From Streptomyces laurentii (GTDB taxonomy: Bacteria; Actinomycetota; Actinomycetes; Streptomycetales; Streptomycetaceae), in the NCBI GenBank assembly GCA_002355495.1, contig AP017424.1:3472001-3536000 (forward strand): a DNA stretch of 64,000 nucleotides, given 5' to 3'. The notes beneath the pieces were generated by a model, which had not been told where the DNA came from, searched no databases, and worked only from the letters and a program-made list of their open reading frames with translations. This document shows positions 44,011 through 52,097 of the stretch, piece by piece. The first letter of the stretch is position 1. The number at the start of each line of letters is the position of its first letter. The translations under genes and the position numbers were made by a program.

Positions 44011-45297
44011 ATGGAGACGGCCCTGACCATGGAACTCACCGCACACGACGCCCTCTTGGCCGCCCGCGAGGTAATCGGCAGGCCGTTGGGGACGGTGCTG
44101 CCACGGCTGTCCGAGGTTCTGGAACCGCTGATCCCGCACCGCGCGGCAGCCGAACTGTCCACGCACTGCGCCCACTCGCCGTTCAAGTACGCGGGCGATC
44201 CCCACCTGCCCGTCACCGCCGCCGAACTGGCCCCGCTGCTCGCCCACGGCCCCACCGCCGGCCGGCCCTGGCAGGGACGCGCGAGCATCGGCGGGGCGGA
44301 ACGGGAGATGGTGGCGGTACGGAGCGACGCCACGCCCCGCGGCTCGGTCCTCGTGCTCGTACGGGAGGACGGCGCCGCCCCGGCGGGCGCGCCCGAACTC
44401 GCCCTGGCGCAGCTCCTGTGGGACCTGGTGACCTGCCACTTCGACCGGTTCGCGACGGAGGCGATGCCGGGCGCCCTGGCCCGTTCGCGGGCGGCGGCCG
44501 ACACCCGGGCGCGGGTCACCGCCGAACTGAGCACCGCGCACGCCGCCACCCTGTCCGGGGTCCTCGGGGTGCTGCGCAGCCGCGCCCTCGACGACACCGC
44601 CGCCCGGGCCACCGCCACCGAACTCGCCGTCTCCGCGCTGGCCGAACTGCGGGCCGAGTCGCTGCGCGACCGGTCGGTCGCCGAGGAACCCGCCTTCGAG
44701 GCCTTCGCCCGGCTCACTGACGGCCTGCGGCCGATGCTGCGCCACTCCCCCGTACGGCTCGAACTCGGCCCGCCCGAGGGCCCGGCCGCCGGCCGCACCC
44801 TGCCGGGGGACGTGGCCCACGGCGTCCGGGCCGTCATCCGCGCCCTGCTGCTCGTCGTCCTCGACCAGGAGGCGGTCACCCGGGTCCGGGTCGGCTGGAC
44901 GCTGACCGCCCATGAACTCCACGCCTCGATCCGGGACGACGGGCCCGGGCTCCTGGACGGCTGCCCGCTCGGCGCGGGCAGCGTCTCCGACCGCCTCGAT
45001 GTCCTCGGCGGCGGGCTCGCCGTCGACGCCGTCCCCGGCTGGGGCACCACGATCACGGCCACCGTCCCCCTCGCGCTCCCGGAGGCCCCGGCAGACGCGA
45101 TCGACCCGCTGAACGGGCTCGGCGAACGCGAGGTGGAGGTCCTCGGCCATCTGGCCCGCGGCCACCGCAACCGCCGGATCGCCGAGGACCTGCACATCAG
45201 CGAGTCCACGGTGAAGTTCCACGTCGCCAACATCCTCACCAAACTCGGCGTCTCCTCCCGCGGCGAGGCCGCCGCCCTCTTCCACCAGGCCGCCTAG
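44011..45297 (+). CDS. Kinase-like ATPase/LuxR fusion regulator
   Basis: A 428-residue protein combining a degenerate histidine-kinase core and a DNA-binding domain. The region RARVTAELSTAHAATLSG has the HisKA_3 pattern, but ELHD is replaced by ELST, so no phosphoacceptor His is present. The ATPase part keeps SIRDDGPGLLDG and WGTTITATVPL. The LuxR domain is LGEREVEVLGHLARGHRNRR and SESTVKFHVANILTKLG. No receiver domain is present. ATP binding could change DNA binding directly. TAGGCT stands seven bases before ATG (43998-44003), suggesting a leaderless mRNA. Confidence 0.85.
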   Translation: METALTMELTAHDALLAAREVIGRPLGTVLPRLSEVLEPLIPHRAAAELSTHCAHSPFKYAGDPHLPVTAAELAPLLAHGPTAGRPWQGRASIGGAEREMVAVRSDATPRGSVLVLVREDGAAPAGAPELALAQLLWDLVTCHFDRFATEAMPGALARSRAAADTRARVTAELSTAHAATLSGVLGVLRSRALDDTAARATATELAVSALAELRAESLRDRSVAEEPAFEAFARLTDGLRPMLRHSPVRLELGPPEGPAAGRTLPGDVAHGVRAVIRALLLVVLDQEAVTRVRVGWTLTAHELHASIRDDGPGLLDGCPLGAGSVSDRLDVLGGGLAVDAVPGWGTTITATVPLALPEAPADAIDPLNGLGEREVEVLGHLARGHRNRRIAEDLHISESTVKFHVANILTKLGVSSRGEAAALFHQAA

Positions 45298-45410
45298 ACC
45301 GCCCAGGCCGTGTCCGGCGCTTCCGGCGCTTCTGGCACTTCGGCACTTCGGCACTTCGCCACCAGCTTCCCTCCAGTGCTTTGTCAGTGGCGGGTGCCAG
45401 ACTCGCGGGT

Positions 45411-47120
45411 GTGAACGAGAGGTGGGCCGTCGCGCCCGAGCCGGAGGGCGACGGGGCGCTGCTCGTGCCGCTCGGGGGCGACGGGCTGCCCGCCGGGGAC
45501 GTGCTGCGCGAGGCCGATCTGGTGACGGCGGTACGCGCGCGCCCGGACGTGACCCGCTGGGTGTGGCGGAACTCCGCCGAGGTGTACCCCCGGCTGCTCG
45601 CCGCCGGGGTACGGGTCGAGCGGTGCTACGACGTCGAGGCCGCCGAACAGCTTCTGCTCGGCCACGAGGGACGGCTGGGCGAACCCCGTTCGGCCGCCGC
45701 CGCCTGGGCCCGGCTGCACAACGCGCCGGTACCGCCCGATCCGCCCATCCGGCAGGCGGAGGGGCCGGCCGCGCAGGACTCGCTGTTCGAACCGCAGGCC
45801 GCCGCCCCGCTCCCGTTCGACGCCCTGCTCGAGGTGTACGCGGAGCAGCAGCGGCGGCACGACCTGGCCGAGTACCCGGGGCGGATGCGGCTGCTGACGG
45901 CGGCCGAGTCGGCGGGCATGCTGGTGGCCGCCGAGATGCACGGGGCCGGGCTGCCGTGGCGGGCCGACGTGCACCGGGAGGTGCTGCACGAACTGCTCGG
46001 CGAGCGGTACGCGGGTGGTGGCGAGCCGCGCCGGCTGGCGGAGCTGGCCGACGAGGTGTCCGCCGCGTTCGGCCGCCGGGTCCGGCCCGACCTGCCCGCC
46101 GACGTCGTCCGGGCCTTCGCACAGGCCGGCATCCGGGTGCGGTCCACCCGGCGCTGGGAGCTGCAGGACGTCGACCATCCGGCGGTCGCCCCGCTCCTCG
46201 CGTACAAGACGCTGTACCGGATCTGGACGGCGCACGGCTGGTCGTGGCTGGCGGACTGGGTCCGGGACGGCCGGTTCCGCCCCGAGTACCTGCCCGGCGG
46301 CACCGTCAGCGGGCGCTGGACCACCAACGGTGGCGGGGCGCTCCAGATCCCCAAGGTCATCCGGCGGGCCGTGGTCGCCGACGAGGGCTGGCGGCTCGTC
46401 GTCGCCGACGCCGACCAGATGGAACCGCGGGTCCTGGCCGCGATCTCCCGCGACCCGGGCCTGATGGAGGTCGCCGGGCATCCGGACGACCTGTACACCC
46501 GGCTGTCCGACCGGGCCTTCTCCGGCGACCGCGACCACGCCAAGCTGGCCCTGCTCGGCGCGATCTACGGACAGACCAGTGGCGACGGCCTGAAGAACCT
46601 CGCGGCCCTCCGCCGCCGCTTCCCCCGCGCCGTGGCCTACGTGGACGACGCGGCCCGCGCCGGGGAGGAGGGCCGGCTGGTCCGCACCTGGCTCGGCCGG
46701 ACCAGCCCGCGCGCCGTGGGCACGGACGACGACGGCCCGGGCGAGGCCGGCCTGCCGCAGGAACTCCCGCCTGGCACGCCCCGGGAGGACGGCCCGGAGC
46801 AGTACGTACCGGGGTACGCGTCCTCCGACGCCCGCGCCCGGGGCCGCTTCACCCGCAACTTCGTCGTCCAGGGCAGCGCCGCCGACTGGGCCCTGCTGAT
46901 GCTGGCGGCCCTCCGCCGCGCCACCACCGGCATGCGGGCCGAGCTGGTGTTCTTCCAGCACGACGAGGTGATCGTGCACTGCCCGGCCGAGGAGGCCGAG
47001 GCCGTCACGGTCGCGATCCGCGCGGCGGGCGACGAGGCGGGCCGGATCGCCTTCGGCGACACCCCGGTCCACTTCGCGTTCACGACGGCCACGGTCCAGC
47101 GGTACTCCGACGCGAAGTAG
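45411..47120 (+). CDS. Divergent family-A DNA polymerase (PolA-like, inactive-looking exonuclease part)
   Basis: A 569-residue second PolA-type protein. The polymerase domain has motif A VVADADQMEPRVLA (DYSQIELR type), motif B AKLALLGAIYGQTSG with Lys and Tyr, and motif C FFQHDEVIVH carrying HDE. SGRWTTNGGGALQIPK is the template contact. The first 200 residues resemble a 3'-5' exonuclease fold without the DEDD acid residues, so proofreading is unlikely. A ~45-residue insert between motifs B and C is polar and Pro/Gly-rich. It may have a repair or tolerance role; Streptomyces has a separate housekeeping polA. Start GTG 45411; MSVAGARLAGV extension is also possible. Confidence 0.88.
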   Translation: MNERWAVAPEPEGDGALLVPLGGDGLPAGDVLREADLVTAVRARPDVTRWVWRNSAEVYPRLLAAGVRVERCYDVEAAEQLLLGHEGRLGEPRSAAAAWARLHNAPVPPDPPIRQAEGPAAQDSLFEPQAAAPLPFDALLEVYAEQQRRHDLAEYPGRMRLLTAAESAGMLVAAEMHGAGLPWRADVHREVLHELLGERYAGGGEPRRLAELADEVSAAFGRRVRPDLPADVVRAFAQAGIRVRSTRRWELQDVDHPAVAPLLAYKTLYRIWTAHGWSWLADWVRDGRFRPEYLPGGTVSGRWTTNGGGALQIPKVIRRAVVADEGWRLVVADADQMEPRVLAAISRDPGLMEVAGHPDDLYTRLSDRAFSGDRDHAKLALLGAIYGQTSGDGLKNLAALRRRFPRAVAYVDDAARAGEEGRLVRTWLGRTSPRAVGTDDDGPGEAGLPQELPPGTPREDGPEQYVPGYASSDARARGRFTRNFVVQGSAADWALLMLAALRRATTGMRAELVFFQHDEVIVHCPAEEAEAVTVAIRAAGDEAGRIAFGDTPVHFAFTTATVQRYSDAK

Positions 47121-47245
47121 CCCGACGGCCGCCCTTCCGGCGAGCCCTCCTGCCCTTCCCCCCGCCCTCCCCCTCCCCGCCCTCCTCCGTCCTCCCGGTC
47201 CGGTGGTCCCGGGCGGCCGACTCCCTGGCTCACCGACTCACCGAC

Positions 47246-47707
47246 TCAAGCGCGGGGCGCGGGCTCCCCGCAGGCGTCGGCGATCGCCTGGGTGTCCCAG
47301 TAGAAGGGCCGTACCTCGGTGATCCGCCCTCCCCTGACCGTGATCGTCTGCAGGATCGGGAAGTCGAGCTCCCGGCCGGTCACGCGCGCCCGGGCCTGAA
47401 CTCGGGTGCGCACGACCGCGGTCTCGCCGGTGGCGAGGAACTCCTGCTCCACCATGGCGAAGGTCTCCCAGGTCTGCGCCATCGCGAGGAAGAACCGCGC
47501 CAGTCCGCCGTGCCCGCGCCATGTACCCCCGTACGGCAGGCACTCCGCCTGATGGAGCTCGACATCCGGCGCGAAGAAGGCGGCCAGGGCGTCGAACGAC
47601 GCCTCACCGGGGCCGCCGGCCGCCAGGTACTCCGCCTCGGCGGCGTACATACCGGTGAGGACTGCCACGGAGTCCGTGTCCGCGGGGGAAGGCATCGACA
47701 TCGTCAT
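47246..47707 (-). CDS. SnoaL/NTF2-like protein
   Basis: A 153-residue NTF2-fold protein (ketosteroid-isomerase-like). ALAAFFAPDVELHQAECLPY, YGGTWRGHGGLARFFLAMA and VRGGRITEVRPFYWDTQA follow the usual SnoaL pattern. Such proteins bind small hydrophobic molecules or act as isomerases or cyclases; the ligand is unknown. ATG 47707 was chosen; earlier in-frame codons lack a site. Single gene, convergent to the polymerase gene. Confidence 0.87.
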   Translation of the reverse strand: MTMSMPSPADTDSVAVLTGMYAAEAEYLAAGGPGEASFDALAAFFAPDVELHQAECLPYGGTWRGHGGLARFFLAMAQTWETFAMVEQEFLATGETAVVRTRVQARARVTGRELDFPILQTITVRGGRITEVRPFYWDTQAIADACGEPAPRA

Positions 47708-47872
47708 ACCGTCAGCATCGGTACGAGGAGCCCACCGTGCCGGCCGAATTCGGACCTCGATGTGGAGCGCGGCCCTCACGCCCGCACCCCGCCCCACCCC
47801 CGCGGATCCCGGCCGTACGAAACCGACCCGGACCGCCCCTGCCCCATGTGTCGCCCGCCGCGACGGTGACCG

Positions 47873-49177
47873 CTACTTCGCGGCCAGGGAGCGCCACTTG
47901 GGGCTGGTGGCTATCTCCTTCAGTTGCGCGGTCGTCAGGGCGGGCTCGGCGCGGGTGGGGGGTTCCAACTGGCTGCCGGCGTTGAAGGCGGAGATGACAA
48001 CCCGGAAGCCGTCCTTGGCCAGGGTGTCGGTGGTCCACATGACGGAGCCCTCGACACCTTTCTCCCCGGACCCCTTGGTGACCTTCACGAGGGTGCCGTC
48101 GGGCTCGGTGGTGACTCCCTCTCCCGAGAAAAGCTCGGCCCGATGCCGGCCCATGTCGCTCTGGACGTTGATCTGGACGAAGCTCCGGCCATCGCCGTCG
48201 TCGACGATCAGATAGCCCTCGCCGTCGCCGACGGCCTTCAGCCCCCGCCCCTTCGGCAGCAGCGACCGCAGCGTCGCCGTGACCCGGGTGCCGTCCACTT
48301 CCTTCGCCACCGGGGCGGCCCGCCGTTTCGGGGAGCCCTTGTCGGGCCGGGCCACCTTCTTCATGAGCGGACGCCAGCCGTCCGCCGTGATCAGCGTCCG
48401 GAGCTGGGCCGGGTCGAACGGCGGGTCCTGACGGCTGATCCCGGAATCCTTCTCCGTCGGCGCGTTGTACTCGCTCACGCTGAGGATGAACCCGTCCGCG
48501 GTGAGCAAGTTCGCATGCCACCACTTGGTGGGGACCCGCTTGTCCGGGTACTCGTACCCCTGGAAGATCATCATCCGGTCACCACCCGGAAGTGCCTTCT
48601 CGGTGCAGTCGTCGTACGGGACGAGCACCTTGTCCGGGCAGGTCACCTGGCCGATGCCCGCCTCGGCGCTCGCACCCGCCCGGTAGATGCCGGCGGAGAC
48701 GCCCGCCTTGCCCTTGCCGTCGTCGTAGACGCCGACGGCACTGCCGCCGGCGCCGCTCGGGGCGTCGAACGTCCAGGTCCCCGCAGGCGTGTTGGCCTGC
48801 AGGACGGCGGCGATGTCGGCTGCTGGGACTCCCCCCTCCTCGGGGTCGGGTGCTCCGCCCGTGTCTCCGGCGGCCGGGCCCGTTCCTGCGGCGGAAGCCC
48901 CCTTGGGGAAAGCCCCCGCAGCCGAGGCCCCCGCGTGTCCGGCGCCGAGCAAGGAGCCCCCGTACACGCCGCCCGCACCGATCACGACGAGGGCGAGGGC
49001 TCCTCCGATCGTCGCGGTGCGATGGAGACGCAGGCGCCGGCGGCCGCGGGCCAGACCGCCCGTGGCGAGTGCGCGGCGGTCGTCGGTGACGAAGCCCGCG
49101 CCGGCACGGCGCAGGGCTTCGCCCAGTTCCTCCTCGAATCGGGTCTTCGTCACATCGTGGTCTGCGTGGTCAGGCAT
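47873..49177 (-). CDS. Membrane protein paired with a SigE-family sigma factor
   Basis: A 434-residue protein. A cytoplasmic N-terminus of about 50 residues (TRFEEELGEALRRAGAGFVT) is followed by one membrane segment (about 55-78) and a large extracytoplasmic part with an Ala/Gly/Pro stretch and then a structured region (DKVLVPYDDCTEKALPGGDR, WWHANLLTADGFILSVSEYN). The sigma factor gene precedes it on the same strand, the usual arrangement of Streptomyces SigE-type regulators with membrane anti-sigma-like proteins. The anti-sigma role is inferred; no ZAS zinc motif is visible. Confidence 0.75.
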   Translation of the reverse strand: MPDHADHDVTKTRFEEELGEALRRAGAGFVTDDRRALATGGLARGRRRLRLHRTATIGGALALVVIGAGGVYGGSLLGAGHAGASAAGAFPKGASAAGTGPAAGDTGGAPDPEEGGVPAADIAAVLQANTPAGTWTFDAPSGAGGSAVGVYDDGKGKAGVSAGIYRAGASAEAGIGQVTCPDKVLVPYDDCTEKALPGGDRMMIFQGYEYPDKRVPTKWWHANLLTADGFILSVSEYNAPTEKDSGISRQDPPFDPAQLRTLITADGWRPLMKKVARPDKGSPKRRAAPVAKEVDGTRVTATLRSLLPKGRGLKAVGDGEGYLIVDDGDGRSFVQINVQSDMGRHRAELFSGEGVTTEPDGTLVKVTKGSGEKGVEGSVMWTTDTLAKDGFRVVISAFNAGSQLEPPTRAEPALTTAQLKEIATSPKWRSLAAK

Positions 49178-49262
49178 GGCGGGATCACCGTTCCGGGTCC
49201 AGGAGTGGAAGGAATGACGAGATACAGGGGTCGTGAGGGCGTGCGGATGGCGTGGTCGGTGT

Positions 49263-49297
49263 GCGGGTCGCGGGTCGCGGGTCGCGGGTCGCGGGTG
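49263..49297. repeat. 7-bp tandem repeat
   Basis: Four copies of GCGGGTC and one GCGGGTG stand between the sigma factor gene and its partner gene, within a 297-base region that has no other gene. Confidence 0.85.
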
Positions 49298-49474
49298 GTG
49301 ACGTGGACAGGGGAGTGGTCGGCTGGGTCGCCCCGGGGCGGAACGCGCCGCCCCACCGCCCCGGCGGCTCCGTGTTCGGGAGCCGTCAGCGGCGCCGGGA
49401 GCCGGCCCCGGGTCTCCACCGGAGGCCAGGGCCGGGGCCCTGGTCGCGTTCACGCCCCGGCGGCACGATCCGGG

Positions 49475-49984
49475 TCAGCGGGCGACCAGCTCGGTGACGC
49501 TGCCGCCGAGCCGCTCCCGCAGTTTCGCCAGGGCGCGCACGGAGCGGGTGCGTACAGCCGCGGAGCTGACGTGCAGGGCGTCGGCGGTCTCCTCGATGCT
49601 GCGGTCCTCCCAGTACCGCAGCACCACCACCGCGCGGTCCTTGGGCGCGAGCCCCGCGAGGGCGTCGAGCAGGGCGACCCGCAGGGCGGGATCCTCGCCG
49701 TCGTCCGGAGCCCGGTCGGGAAGCTCCCCGAGGGGGCGCTCGGTGGCCGAGCGACGCCTGCGGTGGCTGAGGAAAGTCCGTATCAGCACGGTCTGCGCGT
49801 ACCCCGCGGGATTGCCGATCCGGCTGATCCGGCCCCACAAGGCGTACATCCGGCCCAGCGTCTCCTGCACCAGGTCCTCGGCGAGATGAGTGTCGCCGCT
49901 GGTCAGAAGGCATGCCGAGCGATACAGATGCCCCGAGCGGGCAGAAGCGAACTCCAGAAACCCGTCCGCGCGAGACTGCTTCAT
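49475..49984 (-). CDS. SigE-family ECF RNA polymerase sigma factor
   Basis: A 169-residue ECF sigma factor. Region 2 is FLEFASARSGHLYRSACLLT and AEDLVQETLGRMYALWGRIS; region 4 is LDALAGLAPKDRAVVVLRYW, then SIEETADALHVSSAAVRTRS and VRALAKLRERLG. This belongs to the Streptomyces SigE family (ECF group with the DHLVQET-like helix). ATG 49984 has AAGGGGAGG just upstream; ATG 49999 is an alternative. It is upstream of the membrane partner and probably responds to an envelope signal through it. Confidence 0.92.
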   Translation of the reverse strand: MKQSRADGFLEFASARSGHLYRSACLLTSGDTHLAEDLVQETLGRMYALWGRISRIGNPAGYAQTVLIRTFLSHRRRRSATERPLGELPDRAPDDGEDPALRVALLDALAGLAPKDRAVVVLRYWEDRSIEETADALHVSSAAVRTRSVRALAKLRERLGGSVTELVAR

Positions 49985-50187
49985 CCCCCTCCCCTTCATG
50001 CCCCTCCCCTCCGTCGCTGTGGCGCGTCCGCTTGTTCTGCGCCTTCACCTCATTGACGCGACGGCCCACGGGAAATGTTTCAGCCCGACTTTCCGCCGCC
50101 CGGCTTCCCCGCGACCTCGCCCGACCTCCCCGCCGCCCTCCCGGATCCCGGGCTCCGCCAGGTCAAATCACACGAAAAGGGGTAATC

Positions 50188-50199
50188 ATGTCGATATGA
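50188..50199 (+). other. Three-codon upstream ORF overlapping the DUF6479 start
   Basis: ATGTCGATATGA (Met-Ser-Ile-stop) is preceded by AAAAGGGG at the right distance. Its stop overlaps the ATG of the next gene (ATGA, 50196-50199). Ribosomes may end here and restart. Confidence 0.45.
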
Positions 50200-50597
50200 A
50201 CACTTTCCTTACGGGCTCCGCCCAGATCACCTTGGCCAAGGGAGTCTGGGAATCCGGACTCGCCCAGGTCCTCGGCGGCCTGATCCTGGTCTTGGTCCTG
50301 ATCGGCGCGTTCGCCTTCGGGATCTGGATCAAGAACCGGGAGCTCCCGCCTCCCGACCCCGAGTCCCAGCCGCACCGGCCGGAGAGCGAGCTGCTGCCCG
50401 GTGAGATGTCCGAGTACCGCCGTCCGGCCGAGATGCCGCACACCGACGGCGAGCACCGGCTGATGCCGTACCAGCTGAAGGACGGCGGCACGTCCGGCAC
50501 CGAGACCTCGCCCGACCCGCCGAGCGAGGAGAAGCGCAAGTGGGGCGGTATCTCCAGCGGCGGCTTCGGCAGCGGCGGGACGGGCCACGGCGACTGA
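50196..50597 (+). CDS. DUF6479 single-span membrane protein
   Basis: A 133-residue protein. One membrane helix (about 22-45: GLAQVLGGLILVLVLIGAFA) is followed by WIKNRELPPPDPESQP and a Pro/Glu-rich tail with MPHTDGEHRLMPYQL, the DUF6479 pattern. The C-terminus has GGISSGGFGSGGTG. Function unknown. The AAAAGGGG ribosome site is 15 bases from this ATG and better placed for the three-codon ORF at 50188, so reinitiation is likely. Confidence 0.8.
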   Translation: MNTFLTGSAQITLAKGVWESGLAQVLGGLILVLVLIGAFAFGIWIKNRELPPPDPESQPHRPESELLPGEMSEYRRPAEMPHTDGEHRLMPYQLKDGGTSGTETSPDPPSEEKRKWGGISSGGFGSGGTGHGD

Positions 50598-50618
50598 CCG
50601 GTGGAGGCGATGACCGCG

Positions 50619-51566
50619 ATGAACGCGCCGAACGCGACGGGTTCCCCAGGCACGGAAGCCGACCCGGGCACCGGGACGGGGACGAGGCCGGGGACAGAGA
50701 CGGAGACGAGGCCGGGAACGGGAACGGGAACGGGCGTGGGCCTCGGCACCGCGCCCGGCGGCACCCGGCTCCTGGCTCTCGCCCACCGGCTGCTCGGCTC
50801 CCCTGACGAGGCCGCGCGGGCGGTGTCCCGGACCCGCCGGCCCCCCGCCGCCCCGACAACCTCCCCGGCAACGGCCCCGCCGGCCTCGGCGACCGTCCCG
50901 GCGCCCGCGCCCGTCGCCGACCTCGCCCGCGCCTGCCTGGAACTCCTGCGCGCCCACGAGTCCCGGCGCCCCGTGCCCCGGGACCCCTGGGACCGGTCCT
51001 GGCCCGAGAGCCGCCGCGCCCCCGGTGACCTGGACCCCCTGGACGTACTGCCCCCCTCCGAGCGGGTCGTCTTCGTCCTCCACGACGAGTTCACCGTGCC
51101 GTACGAGGAGATCGCCCCGATCGTCGAGCGCACGCCCGCCGCCACCCGCCGGCTGGGCACCCGTGCCCGTCGGCGCCTCGAAGGCACCGAGAAGATGCCG
51201 GAGCCCGACCCCGCCCGCCAGCGCACCGCCGTCGCCGCCTTCCGCTCGGCCGCCCGCGGCGGCGACCTCGCGGCGCTGCACGCGCTGCTCGACCCGGACG
51301 TGGTGCTGCGGTCGGACACCGGCGCGCCACCGCCCGCGCACGGCGCGCGAGCGGTCGCACACGCCCTCGTGGACCGGGCGCGCACCGCCCTGCCCGCCCT
51401 GGTGGACGGCGTGGCGGGCCTGGTGCGGGCGGCACCGGACGGGACGCCGCGGACGGTCTACGCGTTCACCGTCCTGGACGACCGGATCACGGCCGTCGAC
51501 GCCCTCGCCGACCCCGCCCACCTGTCCCGCCTCCGCCTGACGCCGGAGACCGAGCCGGCCCGCTGA
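50619..51566 (+). CDS. ECF41-like sigma factor remnant with SnoaL-like C-terminus
   Basis: A 315-residue protein. A Gly/Thr-rich stretch (TGTGTRPGTETETRPG) leads to a short relic of region 2 (LLALAHRLLGSPDEAARAVS). After another Ala/Pro-rich stretch comes region 4: LPPSERVVFVLHDEFTVPYE, EIAPIVERTPAATRRLGTRA. The C-terminal NTF2-like domain of ECF41 sigmas is whole: AVAAFRSAARGGDLAALHAL, ITAVDALADPAHLSRL. Most of region 2, which binds core polymerase and the -10 element, is missing. It may be a non-sigma regulator or decayed gene. Start 50619 or 50610 (GGAGG is 11 or 2 bases away). Confidence 0.75.
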   Translation: MNAPNATGSPGTEADPGTGTGTRPGTETETRPGTGTGTGVGLGTAPGGTRLLALAHRLLGSPDEAARAVSRTRRPPAAPTTSPATAPPASATVPAPAPVADLARACLELLRAHESRRPVPRDPWDRSWPESRRAPGDLDPLDVLPPSERVVFVLHDEFTVPYEEIAPIVERTPAATRRLGTRARRRLEGTEKMPEPDPARQRTAVAAFRSAARGGDLAALHALLDPDVVLRSDTGAPPPAHGARAVAHALVDRARTALPALVDGVAGLVRAAPDGTPRTVYAFTVLDDRITAVDALADPAHLSRLRLTPETEPAR

Positions 51567-51590
51567 CCGCCCCGCGTACAGCCGCGAGGG

Positions 51591-51944
51591 CTACGCCGCC
51601 GCCGGACCGCTCCGGAGCCCGAACATGTTCCCGTCGGCGTCCTTCACCGTGGCGATCCGCATGCCGCCGCCCACGTCCTGGACCTCCTGCACGGTCCGCG
51701 CCCCGGCGGCGAGCAGCGCCTCCAGCGTGCCGGGCAGATCGTCGACGTCCCAGAACGGCACCGCCCCGGTCAGCCCCTTGCCGTGCCCCTGCGGATCGAG
51801 CCCGAAATGCCGGCCTCCCGCCTCGAAACCGACGTAGTACGGCTGGTCCACGCTGGGGCCGGTCCCCAGCAGGGCCGTGAACAGGGCCTTCGCCCGCTCC
51901 AGGTCCTTCACCGGATAGATGACGGTGTTCATGCTCATGGTCAT
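51591..51944 (-). CDS. VOC-family protein (glyoxalase-like)
   Basis: A 117-residue protein with one pair of beta-alpha-beta-beta-beta units: NTVIYPVKDLERAKALFTAL, FWDVDDLPGTLEALLAAGA and MRIATVKDADGNMFGL. Family members include glyoxalase, dioxygenases and bleomycin-binding proteins. Metal ligands cannot be assigned safely. AAGGAA nine bases before ATG 51944. Single gene. Confidence 0.88.
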   Translation of the reverse strand: MTMSMNTVIYPVKDLERAKALFTALLGTGPSVDQPYYVGFEAGGRHFGLDPQGHGKGLTGAVPFWDVDDLPGTLEALLAAGARTVQEVQDVGGGMRIATVKDADGNMFGLRSGPAAA

Positions 51945-52097
51945 GACGAGGGGTTCCTTCCTCTTCCGTTCCCGCGATCGCGCCGGTCGCGCCGGTCGTA
52001 CCCCCTGCCACTCCCGTCGCTTCCGTCGCTCTCTCCCCAGTCATGGCACAGGCCCGCCCGTACGGGGCGCTCGAAGGCCGCCGTACGGGCGACGCCG

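Noticed and set aside
42901..46122. 1073-codon minus-strand frame extending the oxidoreductase
   Set aside because: The upstream 760 codons are antisense to the LuxR-type and polymerase genes; the oxidoreductase starts at 43818.
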